A stretch of 64,000 nt of DNA from contig LUVW01000010.1 in NCBI GenBank assembly GCA_001661515.1, positions 751,130 to 815,129 on the forward strand. Reading direction: 5' to 3'. Below the pieces are notes generated by a model, which saw only the letters and a program-made list of their open reading frames with translations, was not told the origin of the DNA and did not search any database. This DNA comes from Capniomyces stellatus (Eukaryota; Kickxellomycota; Harpellomycetes; Harpellales; Legeriomycetaceae). Positions 47,601-59,179 of the stretch are shown here, in pieces (position 1 is the stretch's first letter; each line of letters starts with the position of its first letter). A program made the translations under genes and the position numbers.

Positions 47601-48247
47601 TTCACCATTTTTTTTTCTTTTTTTTAAAAAAAACTATGTGCTACAATAAATTATCATGAGATCTAGATTTAATACATTTGTTGATTTCTTTGTTTTTTTT
47701 TCTTTCATGTTAGGGTTGCTGAAGTCTCTTCATTTGGGTCAGTTGCTATGCCCAATTACTTTTCCAATCCAAAGTACCACATCACTTTTGATTTCCCCAC
47801 ATACTTTGTTGCTAGACTGCACTCTACTGGCCAGGAGCAACCACCATCACTAAACCTGTCACTATTCCCCGCCAACTCCAAATGCACTTCTGACGAGTTA
47901 ACTGTATCGTCTGGTTCATACATCAATTCACCACAGGTAATTTCACTTCTATCATGTTACAGTCTTTACAGCTGCCAGCGTGTATATTCACAAGCATTTC
48001 CTGTATCTGTTTGTGCCAATGAGTATTTACACCTATGACTTTGTATTTGAATATTTGAGCTTGTTAATAGTTTTTTTTGCTTCATTGTTTTGCCAACTAA
48101 TAGGGTGTCTTGATAAAAAAGACTTTGCTTAAGCCAATTGATTGTGGCTACTACTTAATCCCGTCAACCTGGATCCCAAACTTTAGCTCTAAATTCACAA
48201 TCCAGATTTATTCTGAGCGGGAGATAAATATCGCTCCCGTTCCCTGA
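41631..48247 (+). CDS. palB: Calpain-7/PalB (Rim13) family cysteine protease, 24 exons
   Basis: Exons: 41631-41750, 41907-41928, 42065-42292, 42453-42560, 42693-42921, 43120-43230, 43351-43441, 43624-43728, 43904-43907, 44057-44151, 44310-44347, 44466-44486, 44638-44679, 44813-44868, 45052-45306, 45449-45548, 45719-45765, 45919-46539, 46759-46927, 47044-47123, 47242-47357, 47513-47544, 47714-47936, 48104-48247. All phases agree; the sum is 1,018 residues. Two N-terminal MIT domains (about 3-75 and 88-155) are followed by the CysPc core with QKIVTDCSFVASL (Cys about 284), SSHAYAVL (His about 449) and KVKNPWGQNSW (Asn about 469), then two C2-like beta domains. This is the CAPN7/PalB architecture. 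The family binds ESCRT-III through MIT and, in fungi, processes PacC/Rim101 in alkaline-pH signalling. Exons of 4, 21 and 22 nt are notable. Confidence 0.88.
43904..43907 (+). other. 4-nt microexon GTTG of the calpain gene
   Basis: Exon 8 ends in phase 0 (AGA AAA) at a GTAAGT donor, but exon 10 starts two bases into its first codon (AA ATT GAT GAC). Between them TTTAG-GTTG-GTAAGC has an acceptor, four bases and a donor. Including GTTG restores frame and yields RK-VE-IDDF, matching the conserved calpain RKVxIDD motif. The family's conserved residue Val is supplied only by this exon. Confidence 0.7.
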
Positions 48248-48828
48248 AATGGCTAAATCAACTTAAAATCGACCATAGACTGTTTTGCAGCATATTGGAA
48301 TAAAATCACTCCTTATTTTAAAGAAAGGCCATACTGTTGTTTATCTGCTCACATTTCAAATAAAAACAAACAAATAAAATAGAAAAAAATAAACTCTGCT
48401 CTGTCATTTTTGATCGCCAAATTGCGTCAAACCATAGCTGTTTGATTGATTTTGTTATCGGTTCAGAACAGCCATGGTGTGCTAAGGGCAGTGGAAACTA
48501 GAGCTGCAAATGTATTGGATACCACATATGGGCTTTAGGCTGGATCCAAGTCACTTGGGCTTGAAAAGACGTTTTTTTGAGCATCCCTCAGTATTTTTAG
48601 AAAGCAGTCGAGTTTCGAAACCATATTTTCTAAAGTAGTTGATATATTGTTTTTTTCTCTTAGTACAACAAATTACAACAACGCGCCGGTTTTTCATTTG
48701 TTGCGTTTAAAGGAAATAACTTGTAAATCAGGAAAATAATCCTGTTAATAGAACAAAATTAAAAAAAAATGGGTGGATGACTAACAAGAGAAAACAAACA
48801 TTCATAATGAATGACAAACGGTACTGAC
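48248..48828. other. Convergent spacer calpain / coiled-coil gene
   Basis: A+T-rich 3' regions of two convergent genes. It may hold further 3' coding sequence of the minus-strand gene, whose C-terminus I could not fix. Confidence 0.45.
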
Positions 48829-49412
48829 CTTGTTCGCTTTCCATATGTTTTATATCTTTCACTTGCGTATCAGTAGATTCGCACAAAAACTCGCTTTGTG
48901 CCAACAACCTTCCATCAACACTATTTATAATTCGCTTTTGGAGCTTATTTATTCTTTTTTCCCAATCTAAGCAAATCCCACAATACATATCAAGTAAGCT
49001 CAGTCCCCCCCCCCCTTTATCTATCAAACATTATGGAATAACTCTGTTTTATTTTAGAATCCAAGTATGTCTGCATTCCTTGGTTGGCACAAGCATAATG
49101 CTTTTGCTTACCAATAAACTTGTCTTGTAGTTCCTTGCGATCCCGGTCCTGTTCGTCGTAAACTCTGTCAACAAATTCGCCAACACTTTCTAAGCTCTCT
49201 GTCTGCCGCCTTCTTTTTGCGGAACTTTCTGTTGGGGAACCATGGCTACTTGAAGCTAAACTACTATTTAATGTCCCTTCGCTGTCACGCACAATGCTCT
49301 GTTCGGAGGCTGGTTTAACATCACCTCCAGCCTTAGAGCCACTTTCCAGCACTACCTTCTCTACTTCAGACTTTGTGACCAACCCAACAACGCTCTTGAT
49401 ACCACTCGCCAT
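48829..49412 (-). CDS. Unrecognised basic/acidic coiled-coil protein (3' end unresolved)
   Basis: Start ATG at 49412. Exon 1 49043-49412 and exon 2 48829-48966 join in phase 1 through a 76-nt intron whose donor is GTTATT (weak) and which carries a 12-G run on the minus strand. Exon 2 ends at a possible GTCAGT donor. The protein has a Ser/Glu-rich disordered N-terminus with a basic patch (KRRRQ), then predicted helix with heptads (FVDRVYDEQDRDRKELQ; WEKRINKLQKRII). A downstream stretch (VIHPFFFNFVLL) could be a hydrophobic tail if the second intron is 48 nt. I do not recognise the family. It could also be a single-exon gene ending in the intron at MFDR. Confidence 0.4.
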
Positions 49413-50001
49413 TAAAAACAGTATATAAAATATCCAAATATTTGTTTCAGTTCAGCTTGGAATGCAAAGATAAAAGCAAAAACAAAGGTAATGGCAAATG
49501 CAAAAACAAAAAAGTAAAATATAATTAACAAAAAGCTGCGAGTTAACCTAAATAAAAGGCTTTCCAAGAGCATATAAATACACATTGATCAAATGGCCAA
49601 AACCTTCGTATAAACATGATAAAGACAGGGTTTGGTCGCCCAATGTTGAAATATTTAACTTTGACATAACGATACTTTGTCTAAATTAATTGAACATGCT
49701 AACAGTAAATCAGCGCAGTTTTGAATTTGACATCATTGAGTTTGACTTCACAGAGTTTGACATGCAAATCTTGGATGTCTGGACAAAAAAGCATTTATTT
49801 TTATTAAAAAAAATTAATTTGTGCCAATATGAAGAATCAAACGAGTATTTTTGAGAGTTGGATTCAAAAAATAGGCGAGAAACCCCACCAACTCAAAGTC
49901 GCTTTGGTGAAGCAAGTTGAAAAAAAGAAGGAAAAAAAAAGGAATAAAGGCTATTGACAAAACAATGAATTGACAACCAGTTTCAATATGCAAGCAGCAA
50001 A
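49413..50001. other. Intergenic, no gene seen
   Basis: A+T-rich upstream of the coiled-coil gene and downstream of BCKDHA, both minus. Repeated TTTGAC words near 49720-49765. No frame supported. Confidence 0.5.
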
Positions 50002-52135
50002 TTACTTTGAGCTGTAGTTGTTTACTCTATAGTAGTCGGGGTATTTTGCAATTAAACGATTGGTTTCATTTTGTTGCTCAATGAGATTTGGGGTAAGTTC
50101 GTCATACACGTCGGTGAATAAGTTGTTGATGGATGACTTTTTTGCCTTTTCAGCCTTATTCATTGCTGCAAGAGCACGCTTTCTAGCATCTTTTCTTTCG
50201 GCCTGCTCAAGCTCGTTGTTCCACCACCCTTTAAGTTCCAACCACTTGCGAAGTCTGGTGATCGGGTTGTCTCTAAGAGTCCAATCCTCTGCCTCTTTTT
50301 TGGGTCTGTATGAAGTAGAGTCGTCTGAGGTACTGTGGTGACCAACTCTATTAGTGATCCAAATACATTCAATAACATATCGTCAGTTTTGGTCGCATTT
50401 TGACAATTGCAAATAAATAAGCCAACCAATGATAACAAAAAACCCTCAGAAATTAAAAAAGTAAACTAAAAACGACCAAAAAAGCAAATAAGAAAACTAT
50501 AAACGATCAAAAAAGCAAAAAAATACAATTAAAAAAAAAAAATCAAAAAAAAACCCCCACAGTGAGAAAAAAAATCTTCCCATGATTGATTTTCCGTTTT
50601 ACCTGTATGTCATGGCCTCGATCAAAACTGGCTTGTTGTTGGTTGAAGCGTACTCCCGAGCAATCTTGGTAGCGTTGTAGACGGCCTATGATTCATGGTT
50701 TTTAGAGTCAAGCTTTAGTTGGTTCTTTTTTTAGCTGCGAGTTGAGAAATTTACAAAAAATAAAAATAAACGACCAAATACGTTATGATTGTTTAGCTAT
50801 ACTGTTGCTTATAAATGTGTGTAAAGTTACCCAAAAGTCATTTCCATCGACTCTGATTGTCTCAATGCCATAACCGGCTCCTCTGCTTGCAATTCCGTCA
50901 CCTCTGTATTGTTCAGAAGATGGGGTGGAGATAGCATAACCGTTGTTTCGGCTATGTGGTTGTATAGGGTTTTCTGTGTTGGTGGTAGGATTTATCAAAT
51001 TGGATAGTGCAGAGTTTGTTTATTTTTTGCTAAAAGGCTTACCAGAAAAAGATAGTAGGGCACTCAAGAGTGGCAGCCATGTTTAGTGCCGAGTGGAAGT
51101 CTCCCTCACTTGCAGCACCATCTCCAAAGTAGCAGATTACAACGTTTCCGTTTCCTTCACGTTTCAACGCATAGGCAGCGCCTGAAGCTTGTGGGATTTG
51201 GGTGGCCAAGGGGGATGAAATTGTGACGATGTTTAAATCTTTGGACCCATAATGTACAGGCATTTGTCTTCCCTTGTTGTTATCGTATTCGTTTGAAAAG
51301 CATTGATTCATGATCTGATCAAGTGTGAACCCTCTTTGTAAGAATACACCCATCTCACGGTACTATTAGTGGATGTGAATTATATTTAGAGTTGTTTTTC
51401 TTTTTAGTGCCGAGTAATGTGTACTCGATGAAAAAGTGGGAGTAGGTGGTGCAGTTGGAAAATCCCACCATACAAATGCAAACACGTACAAACACAGACA
51501 CATACACACATATTCATATAAATTTTGGGGAGTTTTAGTTTGGTTAAGCCAGCTTACCTGGGCAAAGACATAGTCGTTAGCGTCAAGTACTGCGGATGTT
51601 GCTATCACAGCCTCTTCACCATATGATGTCATATAAAAGCTTATTCTGCCTTGGCGCTGTGCTTCATAAAGAAACTGGTCAATGTTGTTGATTAAAATCA
51701 TGTTTTTGTACATTGCTACTGCCTCTTCTTTTGAAATATCAGGTTCATTATCATTGTTCGAAATCACGCCTTCGGTGTCCATAATGCTGTACGTCTTGAT
51801 TATTTCTCGGGGCTTGTTGAAAACTATTTTATCAGTTATTTCCGAGGCCGCTCTATTTATTCCAGGTTTTACAGAGTAGAGCTTGGCAGCATTCTACAGA
51901 AAAGCAATATTTAAATTATTTTTTTATACAGCCAGCTGAGTTGTGTCTTGACAAGCAGCAACAAGCAGCAACAAATATTGGGCTCGGTGCCACATCATTT
52001 ATAAATTGTAATGACACAAGTAAGCAATCATAATAAGGTTACCTTGAAGGCGCTGTTTCTTTGGGCGTTGGTCAAATTGCTACCAATTCTGAGATTTCTC
52101 AACACCAAACCTCGCTTTGAAAATAGTGAATTCAT
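50002..52135 (-). CDS. BCKDHA: Branched-chain 2-oxoacid dehydrogenase E1 component, alpha subunit
   Basis: Six exons: 52043-52135, 51558-51893, 51043-51362, 50831-50951, 50603-50685, 50002-50347; phases agree, 432 residues (human 445). Exon 1 encodes a basic mitochondrial presequence ([16 protein letters not shown]). The core shows [63 protein letters not shown], the thiamine-diphosphate motif [27 protein letters not shown], and the phospho-loop [15 protein letters not shown] with the regulatory Ser positions. It decarboxylates branched 2-oxoacids in Val/Leu/Ile breakdown in the mitochondrial matrix. This shows a respiring mitochondrion, arguing against hydrogenosome-bearing or mitosome-bearing fungi. 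Identification is firm. Confidence 0.94.
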
Positions 52136-53609
52136 ACCTGTAATGTAGTTTGTTTTGCTTTGACTATTGTTATCCCCTTTTTTTTCCTTTGAACTAGTAT
52201 ATTTATTCGGTTTATGAATAAGATATTAGTCAACAATAAGAAAAGCTATCAGTGATAAATTGTGGTTTTTATTTATACGATAATCGGCATACTCTAATTT
52301 GTCTTCACTTGTTCTATATCTACTTGTTTATTTGTTTTACTCTGCTTTATTTATTCACTATATAGTTTGGTCATGCGTTTCGGTCAATTGTTCAAATTTC
52401 AAGGTTTTGAAACATATCGGAATATAAAGCGTATAAATGTTTGCATGCGAGGTCAATGTTATTTCGACATTCAGAAAGCTCTGGGATATAGTAACGGCGT
52501 TCTGAAATATGGTTGGGGTTTTTTTAACTGGTCCAAACCTTTTTGATAATTGACGAAGTTGATAAATCTCACTTATTGTTTTGAATATATCATTTTGTCG
52601 AACATAATTAAATCAGTAAACAAACATAATCATTTCCAATACTTTATCGGTCACATCTATTTATAAATCATCTTAGTTTAAAAAGTTGGTATTCGGGAGT
52701 CGTTTGATATACATAATCCAATTGATATTATTCCACGCTAATTAGTCATTTTAAGGCCAAGTGTGTCAAGCTGCCCACTCTTTATACGCCCAATGAGCTA
52801 ATTAATTGTAGCAAATAGTGGTAAGTGAATAAGGTTTTAAAATTGAAAAGGCAAGCTCGAAAAAATAAAGTTACTATAGCTACAGTTATTAGTACGAATA
52901 TAGCTAAATACGGTGAAAAGAAGGGGAAAAAAAAGAACCTGTAACTCAGGTTGTATCGAACAACTGTGGAAAATACCAATTCTAAACTTGAGAAACGGTA
53001 TATTTGTTTTCCGTTTTATTTCATTTTAAATACAAGAAACAAGAAACAAGAAACGAAAACTTGGTTCAGATGAACGTGAACAATCATTCCAACTTTAACA
53101 ACATCAAAAGCAAACATTGTATACTCTACCCCCTAATAACCTTGCAATTGTTTTTTGTAGGTAAATAAAAAGTGTTTTTGCCATGTCAACTAATTAATCA
53201 GCTTAATTGATACTAGCATATTTTGATCCATGCCAGTTCACCACAGACATAGGACACTGATTTGTAATCTCTAAATTTGTTGGGTTGATGTTCGACAATT
53301 TAAATTCGGACTGAATATTAAGATACCCAAAACAATATGGTTAAATTGGGCATTTTAGAGTTTACATGGCAAAATGATAGGTATTTTGAAAAAAAGTAAA
53401 AGCGGAAAAAAAAAGAACTACTAGGTTGACTAAAAGCTGTAGATTGATTAAAAAGGTGTTATTTAATCAATAGAAAACAAGCAAACAAATGAAGTTTATG
53501 GAGACATACTGAAATAAAATATAAACAAACAAAACTAGAAAATCGAAGCAAAAGAAAGTATGTGTAGATCTTAGCAAGGAAAAAAGCTTTAAAAAGGAAT
53601 ACAATCTAT
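52136..53609. other. Intergenic, no gene seen
   Basis: A+T-rich; an AAGAAAC repeat (53034-53054) is the only clear structure. Frames such as 52782-52979 (-) have no signature. It includes the BCKDHA promoter and the 3' flank of the DPBB gene. Confidence 0.5.
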
Positions 53610-55191
53610 CTAACAAGCCCCCCAGGCCACAGCTACACTTTCCAGCTTAGAAGCTGATATGCGAGAAAATGCAGGCTGGCTTAATGAAATGCCTCCAAAA
53701 GCACAATTAGTGCATGTACCTACAATCTTGGCCTTTACATATCCATCAGGACCAGACACCAACACACATTTTCCGCATACCGATGAAACTGAGCCACTGC
53801 CCGAACTGTCGACCTGCTGTGAGCTCTAAAAGTGAGTATACATAATACTTGTTAAATACAGTACTCTGGCAAAAGACAATGGGACAACATTGCCTGTAGC
53901 AGATAGGCAATAACCAAAATTATTGGTGACAGGAAGGGGGGGGTTGTTCAAATACAAGGGTTGATTATTTCTCTTTTTGATTATAAATCTGAAATTAAGG
54001 CCAAGATTAAGCCTGAACAAAGTAAAACATAAAACAACTCACCAGTTTGGCATAATACACGTCTGCTTCAGACAAGTTATTGCAAATGTTATCATTTGGG
54101 TTATCGATGACTATTGCTTTCCCAAACCCTTCTAAATACAGCCCACTTGCGCCAAGGTCGCCGCACCTCCCAACACAGGCACCGTTGCTATCAGTGATGC
54201 TCAGGTATATGATTATAACAATGAACGATATTATGGACAGTACCAGGATTGTTAAAAACGCGCCGAATTTCTTGAACAGAGCTGGGATGCGTGATTCTAG
54301 CGGCGCTATTCGAAAGTTTGAGTAAGGACCGCTGATATCAGGAAGAGGTATGGCATTAATAAACCGTCCGTTTTCGGCTTTGTGATTGTACGGTGACTGG
54401 TTGTCGATTATCAGTATGTTCTTGTTGTTGACAAACACCTCGCTGTTCGAGTAATTGGTTTTTTGCAGTCTCCTCTCTTCGACGTTGGGTTTGCTTTGGT
54501 AGTTGCGCGGCTGTGGAGGAAACAAGGATACATTTGACTGGTCCTTATACACATATTTCATATTAGGATAGTTCCCCTATGTTGGTAGATTTAAAGATTA
54601 TGTAAAATAGTTGCGGTTTAAAGTAAACGTTAGTCTGGTTCAACGTTAAAAAAAAAAAGGCAACCATGTTTGATATTTTCAAAACAAAATGTGGAAACCA
54701 AACAAAAGAGTGGTGGTGACACTACTACACCAACTTACAAAGGTTCTGCTTTGTCTTCCTTGGTTATTATCGACGCCGTATAAGCTTAGTGTAGGGCTGG
54801 GCGGAACCCTGTACTGAGGAAACGAAGTTCTCGAATTATGCAGTTCCACTCCTTCATTGATTCTCCCTTTGCTTTGACGTATGTCTTTGTTTCAAGGCAA
54901 AAATAAACACAAAAATATTGATAAACCGGTCATGCAAATGTAATTACAGATTAAATAAACACGAATTTTGAACAAGTTGGATTTTAGAAGCCTTGTATGT
55001 TTTGTTTTGTTTTGTTTTATCTACTTTGGTTTTGACATCCTTTTGTCGAACTAAACGCCCAAATATCGCTGAGGTTACGTGTATCTTCTTTGTATGGCTA
55101 TGTTAAATACAACTGAAGAAGAAATATAATAAAACCAACCTTGAGCAATCGGTACGGGAATCTTGGTTATGTTTGGTTCTTGATCGGCCAT
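53610..55191 (-). CDS. Membrane-anchored double-psi beta-barrel (RlpA/expansin-like) protein
   Basis: Four exons: 55140-55191, 54739-54866, 54043-54576, 53610-53825; phases agree, 309 residues. About 155 residues of disordered, presumably cytosolic N-terminus precede one transmembrane helix (FGAFLTILVLSIISFIVIII). The extracellular part has Cys pairs (GACVGRCGDLG, NICNNL) and ends in a DPBB-type fold: CGKCVLVSGPDGYVKAKIVG, CTNCAFGGISLSQPAFSRI and VAVAWGAC. This resembles the barwin/expansin/RlpA superfamily, whose secreted fungal members are usually soluble with a signal peptide; here the domain is tethered as a type II membrane protein. Wall interaction is inferred. Donor GTTGGT of exon 1 is weak, so the N-terminus is less sure than the rest. 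Confidence 0.75.
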
Positions 55192-56110
55192 GGAAATTTG
55201 GGGTACAACTAGACTCGAATCTGAAGTGTATGTATTAGTTTAATGCACGTAGCAGTATACTGGTATTCTTTTGGTTATATGAGTTTTGATTTACAAGTTT
55301 GTGTTGAGAGACTGTTTTGATTTTATTTTTTACACTTTGAAAACTTAAAATGCCACTTTGAGGGGTTAATGTTTACCTGGTTTTATTGGAGTTTGTTACT
55401 CGCGTTTTTTTTATGTTTTTTGTTTTGATAATGCTGAGTTGGAATTCGTAAATAGACCTGAAAACCGACATAATTCACGAACATTGAAACCACTGGCAAA
55501 TCAAATCACGTATAATTAACTTGGTCTGATTTGATTGAATTTGGTTTGGCGATAATCAACCATTTATTATTTCACTTTTTTTTAGCAAAACGACAAGTAC
55601 CAGACTGTTTTACCAGCAATAGTCGTTGTGATTTGGCAGTTTTATCCTGTACAGGCTGTGCTGTAGACGCCGACTTTAACACCAAGTCACAAGTGTAAAG
55701 CGTAGTTAAAGCACAAGTGTAAAATATAATTAAAGTACAAGCGAAAGATGTAGTTTAAAGCACAGAGCCAAGAATCAGGAAGGTGTTTTTGTTAATGTGC
55801 TGTATAATTGATGCTCTGAGTAAAGACTTTTTTTTCATTTTTATTTTTTTTTTCTGATTAGAACTTCAAGTAAATGCGGCGGGTTAAGCAATTTGTTGCC
55901 AAGTTCAAGTTTCAGAGTTTATACGCGTTTTTAAAATGTTTTGAGGATATAGTATATTTAAATTGTAAAAGAAACAGTAAAACTTGTAAAAAAAAAAAAA
56001 GTAAGGGAAAATTATATATTTTCAACAGAACTGGTAATAAAAGCAATATCAGGAATGCTTGGTATTTTTTTTTCGGTGGAGGGGAAGGGGGAGGGGGAAG
56101 ACAAATCGGG
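55192..56110. other. Intergenic, no gene seen
   Basis: A+T-rich spacer between two minus-strand genes; a GGGGAAGGGGGAGGGGG purine tract at about 56079-56098 lies just after the Trm112 stop (on the minus strand, a C/T tract). No supported gene. Confidence 0.5.
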
Positions 56111-56816
56111 TTAGATTTCATGCTCAGCCAAAAGCATGTTTGGGACCGAGTTTGAAACTGGGTAGATGTGTCCACAACTACCGCAAACCATCTGGCCTTC
56201 TTTCACACTTGTCTAAATAAACGTGTACAGTTTATAGCAATTATTGAGTTAAATATTGGTCAATTTTAATTGAGCAAGTGTGGCTATAGAAACGAGCGCA
56301 ATTACCTCGAGCAGTGTTTTGTGTATTAGTGATAGGAAAGCTTCGTTACTCTCTGCATCTGAAGGCATGGTTTCAGGAAATCCTGTGATATTGAGCTGCG
56401 AGCCATACCAACAAAAAAAAAGGCAAAGAAATAATAATAAACAATTAGTAAGATTTAACGGACATTGCTGAAAACTACTGTGATTGTGGCAGTTATGCGT
56501 TCCAACGCGGATAGGATAATACTTGAATATTTTAATTTGGCGACTTTGAATTAGAATCGAAAAGGAATTAGAAGAAAGGAATAGGTCAAGATGGGTGTTT
56601 AAATGAGGTGTGGAAAAAAACAATACTTACAGAGACTGCTGTTTTAAGTAGGGCGGGATAATCAATACGGGGCAGAATTCTGATCAAGAATTCATCGTTT
56701 TGTTCGGCTTCGATTTCTTCTAATTCGACATTCTCGAGCTTTAGAGGAAAGTTTTTTGATGTGTCATCGCAGCCACGAACATGGCATTGGAGCATATTAT
56801 GAGTAATGAGACGCAT
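56111..56816 (-). CDS. TRM112: Trm112 methyltransferase activator subunit
   Basis: Three exons: 56631-56816, 56306-56395, 56111-56212; all junctions phase 0, 125 residues, the usual Trm112 size. It begins MRLITHNMLQCHVRGC, giving the first two zinc ligands, then PLKLENVELEE, ILPRIDYPALLKTA and LIHKTLLE, and ends with the second zinc pair VCGSCGHIYPVSNSVPNMLLAEHEI. Trm112 is the obligate partner that stabilises several SAM methyltransferases acting on tRNA (Trm9, Trm11), 18S rRNA (Bud23) and eRF1 (Mtq2). The start is the ATG aligned with the family; the frame continues upstream without ATG. Identification is firm. Confidence 0.93.
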
Positions 56817-57625
56817 TTCTAGTTTATTCGAATTTTTATTTCCGATTGCCAACAAGTATTACTGATTGATATCAAAAGTCAAGAAATCGAGTGTTAAAAG
56901 TTGAAATATTCAAAGCGAATTGTCTTCATATATGTTTATCAAAAGTTTTTTTTCATTGTGAGATTTAAATTTTCTGAAATCAACATGGTGGATTTTAACT
57001 CTAAATTTTTTTTTTCTTTAAAATTTTTTTTTTCTTTTTTGTTGGATTATTTAATCCCAAACAAAGTGATCTCGTTTAGACGAATCAAATAACGAGGAAA
57101 AAATTAATAGAAAAATAAATAAAAAAAGCGCTATTGCATTTCAAGGCCTATTACCGCTTAAAAAGCTCATCAAAATAAGAGCGTGAACTTTACTTAGACT
57201 AATAAACAATAAATGCACCGTATAGCATTTAGATCAGCATAAGCTCGCTTTTGCTCTTGACAAAGATTTGAGCTTTATTAGCATAGATAGTCGGATGGTA
57301 AAGAAAAAGTAATTGTGAAACATTGCAAAGTTAGACCTGTTAGTTCTAGGTGAAACCTTATTTTTCTTGCTTTTACTAGTGGCAGCATTTAGTCAGGTTG
57401 GTACTTTTTCGTATTGTGAGGAACAATTTGTTTTGTCAACATTGGGTAGATATGGGGATTGGAATGTATCGGTTATTAGGCCATGTCATAGGAATGTAAT
57501 GGTTTTATCAGCGTCTTGTCAGTGTTGTTTGGTTAATAGCATGAGGGAAGAGAGTTCAGTTGGTTTGGGGGTTGATAAATAGTTAATAGTTGACAAGTAC
57601 GCAGCTTTTTGCAAAATTTCATGTT
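56817..57625. other. Intergenic, no gene seen
   Basis: A+T-rich. A 71-codon frame without ATG at 57367-57582 (+) is somewhat richer in G and Cys but has no start, no signature and no splice context, so it is not called. Confidence 0.45.
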
Positions 57626-57698
57626 AGAGCTATGGTGTAGTGGTTATCACGTCTGCCTTACACGCAGCAGGTCTTGGGTTCGATCCCCAATAGCTCTA
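57626..57698 (+). tRNA. tRNA-Val (anticodon TAC)
   Basis: 73 nt, intronless. Acceptor stem AGAGCTA pairs TAGCTCT with discriminator A at 57698; D arm GTGTAGTGGTTATCAC; anticodon stem TCTGC/GCAGC-type around loop CTTACAC with anticodon TAC; T arm TTGGG-TTCGATC-CCCAA. A and B box sequences (TGGTGTAGTGG and GGTTCGATCCC) are intact. It reads GUA valine codons. The first pair A-U is less usual than G-C. Confidence 0.97.
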
Positions 57699-57712
57699 AT
57701 AGTATATAAATA

Positions 57713-57720
57713 TTTTTTTT
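57713..57720 (+). terminator. RNA polymerase III terminator of tRNA-Val
   Basis: Run of eight T on the sense strand, 15 nt after the tRNA, the expected Pol III stop signal. Confidence 0.8.
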
Positions 57721-57823
57721 AGCATTTCATTGAGTTTGCAGTTTTTATTTATAAACTTTTGCTTGGACAAGAACAAATAAGAAAGGAAAGAAATAGAAAT
57801 ACTAAAAAAAAAAAAAAAATAGA

Positions 57824-57825
57824 NN
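57824..57825. other. Assembly gap (2 N) flanked by the same sequence
   Basis: The word AAATACT plus a 16-A run plus TAGA occurs immediately left and again immediately right of the Ns, so the two contig ends probably overlap. Confidence 0.9.
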
Positions 57826-58560
57826 AAATACTAAAAAAAAAAAAAAAATAGAGAAGACGCAAGAAAATAAAGCTAGCAAAGAGCGCTTTTTCTAGTAACC
57901 AAAATGTACTGGATGATAATTGGGCTGATTTGCAATAGGAACAATGGATTCTGGTAATATAATATTTGGCGAAATATAAATGGATACAAAAATCATTGAG
58001 CTTTTACAAAATTTATTTTTAGTTTTATGATGATTATTCTGTTTGGTTTATTGTTGGCGGCTGAAGAGAACAAAGGAATCAGATGTAGCCAATAGATGGT
58101 CAGAAAGCAATGGCAAGAGAAGAAACGAGCCAACAAAAAAGGTGAAGACGAGGATTAAAAATAAATAAATGAAGAAAGTCAAACTGGAATGAGAAAATAA
58201 AAGGAGCGGAATTGAGTATGAAAATTATAGGTAGGTTGGGATTTAAAAGGGAAGGCAAGAAAAAAGGGCAAATAATTCAAGCCCAGCAGCCGCGAAATGT
58301 GTAAAGTTGGAGGGAGGTAATATAATGCCCAAATGTGTTGATAGGATAAGAAGGGTTGGTAAGAGTAAAAGGAGTGAGCTGGTTAGAAGTGGTGGGCAGG
58401 ATAAGAGTAGAAAAAGAGGAAAAAGAAGTATGGGGTGGGATGGGATGGGGTGGGATGGAATTAATGGTTTTGAGTGAGGTGTGTAAGAGGGATTTGTTTG
58501 TAGTGGACTGGGCAAAACAGGGAAGTAAAAGGAGAAATGTTTTATAGTGTAATGTAGAGT

Positions 58561-58625
58561 GTAGAGGAATAGTGTAGAGGAATAGTGTAGAGGAATAGTG
58601 TAGAGGAATAGTATAGAGGAATAGT
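58561..58625. repeat. 13-bp tandem repeat, five copies
   Basis: GTAGAGGAATAGT repeated five times, the last copy with one change (ATAGAGG...). Noncoding, within the purine-rich region. Confidence 0.95.
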
Positions 58626-59179
58626 GTTGGTAAAAAAAGAAGAGTAATAAAGAAGTTATTGTCAATTGTTGATTGTGTAAAGGAGGGGATACAAGTACGA
58701 GTATAAATTAAATAAAGGAACCAGGTAAAATTGATTTGTCAACAAAGGTAAAGTAGAAAAGTAGGGTAAATGAAATAAAGAGAGAATGGCATCAAGGGCA
58801 AAAAAGTTAAATTAAAAAGCAAAGTTGGGCAGGAATTTAAAAGGAAGATAAAATGAGAAAGATGTCGATAATAGAGGAGGACTTTTAATAATAAAGAATA
58901 AATTGTTACTGTTTATTGAATAAAAGAAGCGTTGAGAGATAAATTGCATCATCTAAGTTTATCGAGTCAAAAGTAAACAAGTAAGGTATATAAAGGGATA
59001 AGAACAGGAAATAAGGAGAAAGAAAAAAAAAGGAAAAGAAAGGAAAAGAGAATAAAGAAGCAATAGTAAAAAAAAAAAAAAGATTGAGGGAGAGGGTATA
59101 TTGAAAACAAACAGTTAAAAATAAAAGCCAAAACAGTAAAGTAGTAAAATAGCATAAAGCAGAATAAAGCGAGTAAAAG

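Larger units (their letters stand above)
57699..59179. other. Intergenic, strongly purine-rich on + strand
   Basis: After the tRNA terminator the + strand becomes strongly A/G-rich through to the COPA gene. It includes a 2-N gap (57824-57825) and a 13-bp tandem repeat. Minus-strand frames such as 58243-58665 are Pro/Ser/Leu translations of this tract. No gene supported. Confidence 0.5.

Noticed and set aside
57367..57582. 71-codon + frame upstream of tRNA-Val
   Set aside because: No ATG, no splice context, no recognisable family.
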